From positions 2,356,001 through 2,420,000 of the forward strand of contig NZ_CP048265.1 in assembly GCF_019469205.1 (NCBI RefSeq): a stretch of 64,000 nucleotides of DNA, given 5' to 3'. A model generated the notes under the pieces. That model was given only the letters and a program-made list of their open reading frames with translations. It did no database searches and was not told the origin of the DNA. Shown piece after piece: positions 11,801 to 18,972 of this stretch (position 1 is the first letter of the stretch; the number at the start of each line of letters is the position of its first letter). The stretch comes from Gilliamella sp. ESL0405 (GTDB lineage: Bacteria > Pseudomonadota > Gammaproteobacteria > Enterobacterales > Orbaceae). Position numbers and translations under genes: made by a program.

Positions 11801-12912
11801 TGAATATGCAACTAAAAGATGCGCTTAATGTAGGTAAAAATGTGAATCTGCTTAATGCAAAAATCAACCTAAATAGTATGATATCTAACACGGTCAATAA
11901 AGTATTTGGGGTAATATCTGTAATCGAGGCTAGTGGAGAGTTGATTAGTGCATTAGAGATGATGAATATGGAAGATAAAAGTTACATGGCTCTTCGTGTT
12001 ATGGGTTCGCTTATGTCAGGAGTTGGTTCTTTAATACTTTTATTTGCAGGGGGGTGGATACTTATACTTGTTGGTGTCATTATGGTGATTGCAGGGGCAA
12101 TTATGATTATGTTTAGTAAAAAATACGATAATTTAACCCCTATTCAACACTGGTTAAACCGCTGCTGTTTTGGCAACCAAAAGGAGTTTGATTTTTTGGG
12201 CTATAACGCTTATAAAGAAGACGATTATAGTGACCACGGAGGTTTTGGATTAGCATTAAATGATTATGCGATAGCAACTTATAATATTCAAACCTTTTTA
12301 CATAACAAAATATTGAATATTAATGCACCAATCGAACAAGGTCAAACTTCTACTAATATAAATCAAAATCATATCTATTTTTATTTAAATATTCCTCAAT
12401 TTGCAAGCTTTAACGAAAAGGAAAACTTAACTGTTTATATTAGGTTTTTTATCAATAATTTTGGTAAACAAACTGATTATATAGATGTAAAATATCAAGC
12501 TAGCTTAGATAATGGGGTTAAATTAAATAATGTGAATGACCCTTTAGGTGTAAATGGAAACAAAATAATATTAGATAAAAAACAATTTTTTGAACTATAT
12601 GCTAATTCTGCATTAGAAAATAAGCGCAGAAGTTATTCACAAGGTCAAATGTATATCTCAGAACCATATGAATTTGTATTTATTAAAACATTACCTGATG
12701 GCACCAAAAATGTGCTAACTAAAATCACAAACACTGATATAAAACATATTGCTTACGAAAAACCAAGCGATCTAGACATGGATGGACTAACCATTGACAT
12801 ATGGTCAGCAGGAAGTAAGTCTGGGTATAGCATTCATAAATACCAAATAATTATTCAATACAATAATCGTGAAGAAATACCCTTAATTATTACTAAAAAA
12901 GGGAAATTTTGA
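8896..12912 (+). CDS. VasX-like pore-forming T6SS effector
   Basis: Very large (about 1,338 aa) toxin. The N-terminus carries the VasX-type module: a Cys-x-x-Cys (CLACGRTGIPVFLLRQAV) followed by YGYILRTLRNGYIYVMQQ and a TYECIEG segment. The middle, around residues 590-660, is a long Lys/Gln/Glu coiled coil. A strongly hydrophobic hairpin near residues 1035-1076 (MGSLMSGVGSLILLFAGG, then ILILVGVIMVIAGAIMIMF) is flanked by amphipathic helices, the pattern expected of a colicin-like membrane-permeabilising domain. The frame is open from 8866, but no ribosome site precedes that ATG, while AAAGAG precedes the ATG at 8896, so I prefer 8896. It follows vgrG and the adaptor and precedes membrane proteins that may confer immunity. 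Function is inferred from family and context. Confidence 0.82.
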   Translation: MKRTENIAIENKNEASGNCLACGRTGIPVFLLRQAVIKMKEHKTLKANVDYQDLANYAKKLNFKSRMPNEELQDYGYILRTLRNGYIYVMQQQGEDINSRIMHTYECIEGALRLKNNHELAHTEPRPISKACKNACHTIPAAFINLQQHYTQAWVAYCSQPWSKTVIENYLKEQDNQVLSRFTRIDITNLAHSPSEATGNRAVPFTDIFGQVNNTETPSKVLEFRFDDNKLPFFESAHPFNSFKQQKQQFARHTSQLYKGSKPISCGVVLEDTFGIAEELNTQRIVHLNIFNEQPLTDNEINLAEETINGFEDVDRLNKIYEQRAKNMFKTINPELQRKFNYYKPVMLKKRMILQLIEQYRSSIVSVYDQEIARALESIENLKNSGDDKEGYNGIPQSTRMHYKIGHLSSEKKEKLKDFDDFINQKEIDDFKDELEVAYTEVVNYHKEWSIDYFTYARWLFGKDGFTSKFSKKQPRSLNTNHFWQREFDFSTQETQLVYLSQVTNMLLDTTHSEIKLDEDSALWDELLSNPESIYYISEYDNPKGIDHDKEIYVDLTDNSLLKPRELIQHLTKIVSVINNVIEGKLDNNLENKIKVLHENKQQAEVEIKQNQQKIADLEKQKQNIPDSDSITRERLRKQKQGYKIQIQQLNKELKAIEQQLSNITQTSDAAASLESKPLASTALKKQAILAKDTLRFPIKTKWMRLNAFDQLAKLGAIAVEINVEVKPKNITKIQNLFTQMHRSFFNRGIYHPHELAFLENFDIDEKPVKNGSGKVQKVKFTLCFPDVQTKILFVNFINSINGKLSPYNLKKFMEQAYKDYFKLIYQKKIHLESLEHANRGKATTTQILNETSDKNTNLARNKIDEKIGKMHDIVVLNENLKTKIDQQIKIDPAENQIKKGKITFNANLNVAGVLGCINLMNINDIIKDWNKVKEGDGDQITKRKLSMELLSLGLITVDITSQYKNVKLNMQLKDALNVGKNVNLLNAKINLNSMISNTVNKVFGVISVIEASGELISALEMMNMEDKSYMALRVMGSLMSGVGSLILLFAGGWILILVGVIMVIAGAIMIMFSKKYDNLTPIQHWLNRCCFGNQKEFDFLGYNAYKEDDYSDHGGFGLALNDYAIATYNIQTFLHNKILNINAPIEQGQTSTNINQNHIYFYLNIPQFASFNEKENLTVYIRFFINNFGKQTDYIDVKYQASLDNGVKLNNVNDPLGVNGNKIILDKKQFFELYANSALENKRRSYSQGQMYISEPYEFVFIKTLPDGTKNVLTKITNTDIKHIAYEKPSDLDMDGLTIDIWSAGSKSGYSIHKYQIIIQYNNREEIPLIITKKGKF

Positions 12913-12939
12913 GAAAACCATTAAAGCAAGGAGAATATA

Positions 12940-13764
12940 ATGGCTTCAAAATATCGCCCACAAATACCCGGTTGTATTGGCGATTTAAATAAAGGTCCCA
13001 CTTACATAACGGGGGCCGATAATCGACTTCTTTATGCTAATGATAATTATTGTGCTTTTATTAGGAAACCGAAATCAGAACAGATTGTTTATATATTCGT
13101 TTTTTTATTAGCAACTATTTGTTTGATTCCAACAATTGTTTTATCGATATTTTTAGTCTTTGTATTCAATATTTCACATGATTTGAAAATTGAAATTTTG
13201 GGCATATTTTGTTTTTTGTGTTGTTGCTTGGGGTTCTATGCTGTTTTACCTGAATTATACCAAAACTTATTTACTCGTCGTGGTGCACCAATCATTTTTA
13301 ACCGTAAAACAAATAAAGTATATATTAATGAAAGTTATTTTTTTAATCTTAAATTTTTAAAAAACCCACTTACCTATATACACCCAAATAAAAAACGTAT
13401 TAAAGAATATGATTGGGCGAATTTACACGGGGTAGTGGTGCATAACTTTTCCCGATATTCACGCAATAGCACCATTTTAATGGTATGCAAACCCAATACC
13501 AATAAAACCATTGATCATATTATGTTAGATCCGCTACGCAATGGCATTGGTAGTTATCTGGTCTGGGGTTGGGTCAATAATTTTATGTGTGCGAACGATT
13601 TAATCAGCTTAAACGACGGTAAATACAAATGGGAACAAGAAACCCAATTCAAAAAAGATATTATTAAAGGACAAGGTTGGCCTGAATGGATGATTGAAGC
13701 GTTTAATGCTACAACGCTAGATGAGTTGGCCGAAATCAAACAAAAGCACCATGTTAATGCGTGA
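12940..13764 (+). CDS. Two-helix membrane protein, putative immunity or effector-associated protein, copy 1
   Basis: A 274-aa protein with a strong ribosome site (AAGGAGAATATA before ATG), 27 bases after the toxin gene. The N-terminus (PGCIGDLNKG, LLYANDNYCAF) is followed by two hydrophobic helices (about residues 48-75 and 85-105) and a soluble C-terminal domain with KEYDWANLHGVVVHNFSRYS and a WGWVNNFMCANDLISLNDGKY-like segment. I do not recognise a named family with certainty. A membrane protein directly after a pore-forming toxin fits an immunity protein that blocks the pore in the inner membrane, but an accessory effector role is also possible. A second copy follows at 13813. Confidence 0.7.
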   Translation: MASKYRPQIPGCIGDLNKGPTYITGADNRLLYANDNYCAFIRKPKSEQIVYIFVFLLATICLIPTIVLSIFLVFVFNISHDLKIEILGIFCFLCCCLGFYAVLPELYQNLFTRRGAPIIFNRKTNKVYINESYFFNLKFLKNPLTYIHPNKKRIKEYDWANLHGVVVHNFSRYSRNSTILMVCKPNTNKTIDHIMLDPLRNGIGSYLVWGWVNNFMCANDLISLNDGKYKWEQETQFKKDIIKGQGWPEWMIEAFNATTLDELAEIKQKHHVNA

Positions 13765-13812
13765 TAACAAGCTAGGATATAAAACAAATAAAAGAAGGAA
13801 TCAGAAGTTAAC

Positions 13813-14660
13813 ATGCCATCAAAATACCAACCCCAAATCCTTGGCTGGATAGGCGATTTAGATAAAGGCGGTAATTATTTAACAGGAGCCGATCAACGTT
13901 TATTGTATGCCAATGATAACTACTGTGCTTTTAGAAGACAGGTATTGTCTGATAAAATTTTTTATATATTTATCTATACAATAGCAGTAATTTTGGGAAT
14001 TGTAATAATAATCCTATGTTTAGACTTGATTATTCATTTCAATTCAGATACAGATACAGATACAGATACAGATACAGAACAAAACATATTGAATTTAGGA
14101 ATATTTATTTTTTTGCAACTTGGTTTGCACTGTATATCGTTATTCCATTATTATACCAAACGATATTTACTCACAAAGGAAGCCCCATTATTTTCAACCG
14201 TAAAACCGGTAAAGTGTATGTCAATGAAAGTTATTTTTTCAATTTTAAGGTATTACGCAATCCATTAACTTTTTTACACCCCAATAAAAAGCGTATTAAA
14301 GAATACGATTGGGCGGATTTACACGGGGTGGTTGTGCATAACTTTTCCCGATATTCCCTCAACTCCACCATTTTAATGGTTTGCAAACCTAATACCCATA
14401 AAACCATTGACCATATTATGTTAGATCCGATACGCAATGGCATTGGTAGTTATCAGGTCTGGGGTTGGGTCAATAATTTTATGTGTGCGAACGATTTAAT
14501 CAGCTTTAATGACGGCAAATATAAATGGGAACAAGAAACCCAATTCAAAAAAGAGATTATTAAAGGACAAGGTTGGCCTGAATGGATGGTTGAAGCATTC
14601 AATGCTACAACGCTAGATGAGTTAGCCGAAATCAAACGAAAATATAATATTCATGAATAA
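13813..14660 (+). pseudogene. Tandem second copy of the membrane/immunity-like protein, frameshifted
   Basis: Close paralogue of the gene at 12940. The first reading frame (13813-14268) matches the N-terminus and first membrane helix; the match then moves to the -1 frame and continues to 14660 through the C-terminal domain, which is nearly identical to copy 1. The switch lies just after a (CAGATA)5 hexamer tract (14045-14074), most likely at the T7 run at 14108-14114. In the first frame that run forms T TTT TTG, a -1 slippery heptamer. So this may be a broken gene, a phase-variable gene regulated by the T run, a programmed -1 frameshift, or a sequencing error in the homopolymer. The C-terminal 150 residues show no other damage. 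Confidence 0.8.
14045..14079 (+). repeat. Hexamer microsatellite (CAGATA)5
   Basis: Five perfect CAGATA copies plus a partial one. It encodes Asp-Thr repeats in the frame of the gene start. Because the unit is six bases, gain or loss of copies would change only the length of the loop, not the frame. It sits between the two membrane helices of the duplicated immunity-like gene and is absent from copy 1. Confidence 0.9.
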
Positions 14661-15603
14661 TTACAAAATTACATATCATCATTCAATAATACAGAACAGC
14701 AAGACAGTAAGCCAAAGTATGAACAAAGAAACTAGCAACTATTATCAAATTATCATCGGCAAAATAACCGAATTGGAAGTTATCGACACCAATTTAAACC
14801 TGTTTGGCAAAGGCACGCTTGCCAATTTGCCAATACTAGGACAATTAGCATTCGGTAACACCACCGAAGCCACCAGCCAGATCGGTATGGCTACAGGTCA
14901 AGAAGAAGCCGTTGACTATCTTAATAGCGTGCAATACTTTCGCTGTAAAATTGGTCATTTAACGGTGCAAGGTATTTTTTGTCGGGCTTTTTTTCGCAAT
15001 GGAGATCAAGTTGAAGTGGTGGTAGAACCGCTAGAAGACGGTAGCTATTATGCCTACGCCTTACGTCGACCGATTGATCATCGCCTATGGTTATATCCAT
15101 GGGCTATGAAAGGGACTAAAGCTAGTAGTAAAAAAGCTTTTAAAGGAGCTGGAATTTTTACATTATGTATGTTTATTGGTAGTTTGATTCTCTATTTATG
15201 TTTAACACAGATATTATGGATTATTGCTATTTTTATTGGGACTTCTTTAATATTCCATGGGTTAATTTTTCTTTTTTTATTTTGGTTGTATAAAAACATA
15301 CTAGGTGGTGGCTCTAAAGAAGCTGATAAAATCTTTGCTACCCTTGGCTATCCAGAACCAAAAAACGTGGATATGGAAGAAGAATATATGGAGATGTTCT
15401 TTAATAATAAATCAATGAACGAACCCGACTTTTATATCGATGTTACCACCGACGAATTTAACCGAAAAGATCCTGCCGGAGTAAAATGGGTTGCCTTCTA
15501 CCGTGAAGCGCCAACAATTCCCGATTATATCACCGTGATCCATACCGAAATAGAAAAAAATAAACCCACACCTGCAATAGGTAATACCACAGAATGGAGG
15601 TAA
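14653..15603 (+). CDS. Membrane protein of the T6SS cassette, unknown role
   Basis: A 316-aa protein overlapping the end of the preceding reading frame by eight bases; an internal ATG at 14719 is an alternative start. Residues 30-160 are soluble (KITELEVIDTNLNLFGKG, then VQYFRCKIGHLTVQGIF); two hydrophobic helices follow at about 165-187 and 190-215, and then an acidic tail with GVKWVAFYREAPTIPDY. Proteins of this layout are sometimes labelled putative T6SS effectors in databases, but nothing catalytic is visible. It could equally be a further immunity or trafficking protein. It is the last gene of the plus-strand vgrG cassette. Confidence 0.65.
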   Translation: MNNYKITYHHSIIQNSKTVSQSMNKETSNYYQIIIGKITELEVIDTNLNLFGKGTLANLPILGQLAFGNTTEATSQIGMATGQEEAVDYLNSVQYFRCKIGHLTVQGIFCRAFFRNGDQVEVVVEPLEDGSYYAYALRRPIDHRLWLYPWAMKGTKASSKKAFKGAGIFTLCMFIGSLILYLCLTQILWIIAIFIGTSLIFHGLIFLFLFWLYKNILGGGSKEADKIFATLGYPEPKNVDMEEEYMEMFFNNKSMNEPDFYIDVTTDEFNRKDPAGVKWVAFYREAPTIPDYITVIHTEIEKNKPTPAIGNTTEWR

Positions 15604-15959
15604 AATAAGTTTTGCGCGCTGAGAACTTTTGACTAAGTAGAATTTAAAAGATGATTAAATCTTAAATTGATGAGGCAAGGGAAACTTAACTATATCAATA
15701 AAATCCTTTAAAATATAACAACAAAAAACCATAAAACATAATTGTATACCTAAAACAAAATATGACTCATAAATTAAGCATTTTTATCTTGCCAAGTTGA
15801 AAAGCTAAAAATTGATTTTGAAATTTTAACGTTGTAAAAATTTGAGTGGAGGGCGGTGTCCATTTGAAAAGTTGCAGACTTTTACGTTACCCCCATAAAA
15901 TAAAATTTTATAAAAAGCGTTCACTAAATAAAAAATAGCTGTACAGAGATAATTATTAT
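15604..15959. other. Non-coding gap after the T6SS cassette
   Basis: About 350 bases between convergent genes. I see no ORF, no RNA gene and no clear hairpin followed by a T tract. Base composition is AT-rich like the flanks. Confidence 0.5.
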
Positions 15960-16730
15960 TTACCAGTATTCTATGTCTCTTACTGTGGTTACCTTTTTAT
16001 TTGAGCCTTGATTTTTTCTAATTGTGGTGGATTTAATCCAGTCTCCATATTCATTATAATCATAAAAATATGTTTCTGAGCCAACTATTTTTTTATTACC
16101 CATTACTATTGTTAGTATCATCTTTTCTATCTGTTTTTTTTCATTGTACAAATAGTCTGTTATATTGATTATCCTCAATTCATTGGAGTTATAGAGTAGG
16201 GATTCACTCTTTATAGGTAAATCATTTTCCCAGTACATACTTACTTTATTTATTATCTTTCCAACTTTTGTAAGAGATTGAATCAATTTTTTATCTTGAT
16301 AATTATTTATTGTTTTATATTTTGAGTCATTTTTAAAAATTTGATGATCATTATCGCCTGTATATTCTATAATTTGGTTGTTATGATTTCTTATAAAATT
16401 CCCATCAGTTATGTTTACTCTAAATAAATGATTGTAAAGTTTAAATTTGTTTTTCTCATAATCGTATTCAAAAGAAATTCCAAATACATCACTGTTTATA
16501 TAATTACCATTAGCTGATAGGATATCTCCTGACTTAGTATACTTAAACACTTGTATGCTATCTAATTTTCCATCGACTTCGGTTTTTATTGTTTGTTGTT
16601 TCATATAATGTGAAACAGGAGCAAACATAGGGGGAGATGATTCAAATGCTTTAAATCGATCGAAAGGCTGATGAGATGAATCGCAACCCGTAAGAAATAA
16701 AAATAATAAAAAATAACAATAATTTTTCAC
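15960..16730 (-). CDS. Putative lipoprotein with YD/RHS-like repeats
   Basis: The frame is open to an ATG at 16796, but the better start is the GTG at 16730. It is preceded five bases away by a perfect GGAGG, and the resulting 256-aa protein begins VKNYCYFLLFLFLTGCDSS, a lipoprotein signal peptide with the lipobox LTGC. The C-terminal half contains phrases such as YLYNEKKQIEKM and YFYDYNEYGDWIKSTT, which resemble single YD/RHS repeats. No toxin domain follows. It lies between the T6SS cassette and the phage remnant on the opposite strand to the cassette. Function unknown; a surface or periplasmic lipoprotein is the safe description. Confidence 0.7.
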   Translation of the reverse strand: MKNYCYFLLFLFLTGCDSSHQPFDRFKAFESSPPMFAPVSHYMKQQTIKTEVDGKLDSIQVFKYTKSGDILSANGNYINSDVFGISFEYDYEKNKFKLYNHLFRVNITDGNFIRNHNNQIIEYTGDNDHQIFKNDSKYKTINNYQDKKLIQSLTKVGKIINKVSMYWENDLPIKSESLLYNSNELRIINITDYLYNEKKQIEKMILTIVMGNKKIVGSETYFYDYNEYGDWIKSTTIRKNQGSNKKVTTVRDIEYW

Positions 16731-17084
16731 TTGGCCCTCCTCATAAACAATAAGAAAATAGCATATAAGATTGAATATTAAGATGCAAATTAACAATAAA
16801 ACCCGTTACTATTTTATATTTAACAATAAAATTTGAGTCACTAACTTATTTTTTCAGCTTTGGAAAGTCAATCTTCATTACTATTTTTTTGACGGTTCTT
16901 TTGCTCTTTTATGGATGTACTTTTTTATTTAATAACCAAGGGATTAGCCAAATTATTGTCTAAGCTAAAGGGCTGTTTAAGTCTATATTGTGTATATATT
17001 AATATAAGCATGATACAAATATCTTCTTGGATTGAAGGAGGGAATTCTCAAACTGCTTATAAACATCCCATTAAGATAAAAAAC
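16731..17084. other. Non-coding region upstream of the lipoprotein gene
   Basis: About 350 AT-rich bases without a supportable gene. It contains the promoter region of the minus-strand lipoprotein gene and is the likely left border of the degraded phage-like island. I looked here for a second copy of the tRNA-Ala 3' end, which would mark the attachment site, and found none. Confidence 0.45.
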
Positions 17085-17420
17085 TAAAAGATGGTCAGAT
17101 TCGCGTTTAATCGCGGTCGCTTCCTCTGATTGTAGTTGCTTGTGTAATCTTTCTTTAGCAGATTAAATCTTTTTGAGGTACTCCTATTATAGGTATTTTT
17201 AGCCTGAGCGATTCAAGTACTGAGCTTATCCTTAAGGGGCTAAATGGTTTGCCTGATTGGGTAAATAACTCGACTAATGTCCGCTTTAACACTTTATCGC
17301 TGATTGGTTGCCATGCATTATCTTTATAGTGGTAAATTCATCTGTAAGTAGATTAATCGCAAGTTTATTACCATAATATTGATTTAACAAGTCAACGCGT
17401 TGAAAACTAAAGTTTGCTTG
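17085..17420 (-). pseudogene. Remnant of a phage/P4-type primase-helicase
   Basis: Reading the minus strand from about 17420 gives QANFSFQRVDLLNQYYGNKL, then after one frame change near 17335 the phrases DNAWQPISDKVLKRTLVELF and SPLRISSVLESLRLKIPIIG, ending at a stop at 17155. This resembles the linker region of P4-family or D5-like phage primase-helicases that precedes the helicase domain. A further open stretch (KERLHKQLQSEEATAIKRES) runs from about 17153 to 17085. No Walker motifs are left, so the gene is clearly dead. The family call rests on a short stretch and should be treated as probable. Confidence 0.5.
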
Positions 17421-17629
17421 CCAAAAACATCGAAAAATTAAATTATTCCCAAAAAATAGCTATCTGATTGGCTATTGATAGTAGGAAAATCTTAATTGCC
17501 AACTAAGAAGAAAAGTTTCACCTTTTAGATAGCGCGAATCGTGCCATAATGATCTACTAAGCAATTATTTATGGGATATAGATAGCCATAGCCCTATTGC
17601 TAGGGCTTTCAAATAGTTTAAATTAGCTT

Positions 17630-18400
17630 TTAGGGACATAATGCTTCATCGCCCAATAACCGAATCATATAGCTTTTTGATAGCTTGATAAGCTCTAGTT
17701 TTCGTTTTTTGTAATTCCAACCCATATCAATTAAAGTAATATTTGATTTTTCTAGGTAGGCTAGGTGATTAAGCTGTTGTTCATTAAGATAATCGCGAAT
17801 ATCACCAGTGATATTATGTGCTTTTCTAAAATCCTTTGCAGACATACCAAGCACAATACCATTAATCATATTAAATTCATTGGTGTAGTGATATGGTTTA
17901 GTCTCTTTACCGTGTGATAGCCTTTGTAAAGTTAATGCATCACGCATAGGACGGGTATAATCTGCCACCTCAATGCGTGCTTTTAACCGCTTAAGCTCTT
18001 TCTTCTCGATTACTGGTGTAATTTCTTTAAAGTGCTGTTCACAACGGATAAAGTACTTTCTAATCGCTCTACCTTTCTCGTTGTTTTCAATCATTGCTAA
18101 TTCTTTAGCTGTTCCAATTGTCAGTATATAATCTGTACTTTTACAATCTCCATATCGCTTAGTTGTCCATTTTATTTGTTGATTGTTATTTGTACTTTGA
18201 CTCCTGAATTCTGACAAATCAAACATTAAAAAATCATCATTTTTAATAAGCCCGTATTCTTTTATTCTTCCCTTTATCCATGTTGAAAAATCATTTCCTA
18301 CTTTTAAGTAATTATGCAAATCTTTTGCGCTAACTGTTTGCTGTAATTTGCCGTTTAATTGCGTTTCGATTACTGGTACTAAATTATTAAAATCTGTCAT
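17630..18400 (-). CDS. Phage antirepressor, AntA/AntB type
   Basis: A 256-aa protein whose N-terminal domain reads VPVIETQLNGKLQQTVSAKDLH, then FSTWIKGRIKEYGLIKNDDF and DYILTIGTAKELAMIENNEKG, the classic AntA/AntB antirepressor domain (residues 8-120) of temperate phages. A C-terminal domain of about 110 residues (MRDALTLQRLSHGKETKPYH, NMINGIVLGMSAKDFR) is of the kind found attached to such antirepressors. It would counter a phage repressor, but no repressor is visible nearby. Full-length and apparently intact in an otherwise decayed element. Confidence 0.85.
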   Translation of the reverse strand: MTDFNNLVPVIETQLNGKLQQTVSAKDLHNYLKVGNDFSTWIKGRIKEYGLIKNDDFLMFDLSEFRSQSTNNNQQIKWTTKRYGDCKSTDYILTIGTAKELAMIENNEKGRAIRKYFIRCEQHFKEITPVIEKKELKRLKARIEVADYTRPMRDALTLQRLSHGKETKPYHYTNEFNMINGIVLGMSAKDFRKAHNITGDIRDYLNEQQLNHLAYLEKSNITLIDMGWNYKKRKLELIKLSKSYMIRLLGDEALCP

Positions 18401-18498
18401 TTTTTATCTCCAAATATGGCTATTTATTCCCCATTTAGCTAAATTTAGGCAAGGGGATACCGTCAGCGCAAAAATGCGCTTTGTTCTTAAATAATTAA

Positions 18499-18618
18499 CT
18501 AAATGGTTATCTTTTTATGTGGGCATTTATAGCAAGATTGACTATGATTGGAGTAGTCTAAGTTCCAATCTAAGCCCTTTACTATTTCGTTATATAAAGG
18601 GTTTTGCTTTATTTCCAT
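18499..18618 (-). CDS. Small 39-aa Cys-x-x-Cys protein
   Basis: The ATG at 18618 overlaps the stop of the upstream 65-aa ORF (TAATG) and is preceded by GAGGTGG, a good ribosome site. The product begins MEIKQNPLYNEIVKGLDW and has a Cys-x-x-Cys near the C-terminus (SCYKCPHKKITI). Coupled small ORFs are normal in phage early regions. A zinc-binding knuckle is possible, but a single CxxC is weak evidence. Between this gene and the antirepressor lies a short perfect hairpin (AGCGCA/TGCGCT, 18465-18480). Confidence 0.45.
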   Translation of the reverse strand: MEIKQNPLYNEIVKGLDWNLDYSNHSQSCYKCPHKKITI

Positions 18619-18815
18619 TATGCCACCTCGCGACGTTCTACTTTGCGAGATTCAAGCCAAGAATAAATCTCATCAAAAAAGCATAACTTTGGAATGCCTA
18701 CAAAAATAGGCTTGGATGCTAATAGGTCAGTTTTGATTAAATTATAGTAGAATCTTTTAATTCTAAATTCTGCATAAGCTAAAAATTTGATAATTGTAAT
18801 TAATATTTTGTTCAT
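18618..18815 (-). CDS. Small phage-element protein of unknown function (65 aa)
   Basis: ATG at 18815, preceded by GGAG at normal spacing. The N-terminal half is hydrophobic and basic (MNKILITIIKFLAYAEFRIKR) and the C-terminal half contains FFDEIYSWLESRKVERREV. Not recognised as a family. It appears coupled to the downstream 39-aa ORF and read in the same direction as the antirepressor, so it is probably part of the same phage early operon. Confidence 0.5.
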   Translation of the reverse strand: MNKILITIIKFLAYAEFRIKRFYYNLIKTDLLASKPIFVGIPKLCFFDEIYSWLESRKVERREVA

Positions 18816-18972
18816 ATGTGTATCACTCCGTTTTTTATTGAACTGGAATGATTAAATCACATTAAAGTACTATCATAGCAACCCTATTAGGGGTTACAGT
18901 AATAGTAAAAAAGGAACTGTGTCAGTTACTTAATCATTGGTATTACTGGTTTTATTACTATAATAGTAAAAG

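Noticed and set aside
14016-14660. Independent 214-aa gene starting at 14016
   Set aside because: Its first residues are an Arg-Tyr reading of the hexamer tract in the wrong frame; it is the shifted second half of the gene starting at 13813.
16731-17630. Left attachment site copy of the tRNA-Ala 3' end
   Set aside because: I scanned this region for the T-arm and acceptor sequence and found no match of useful length.
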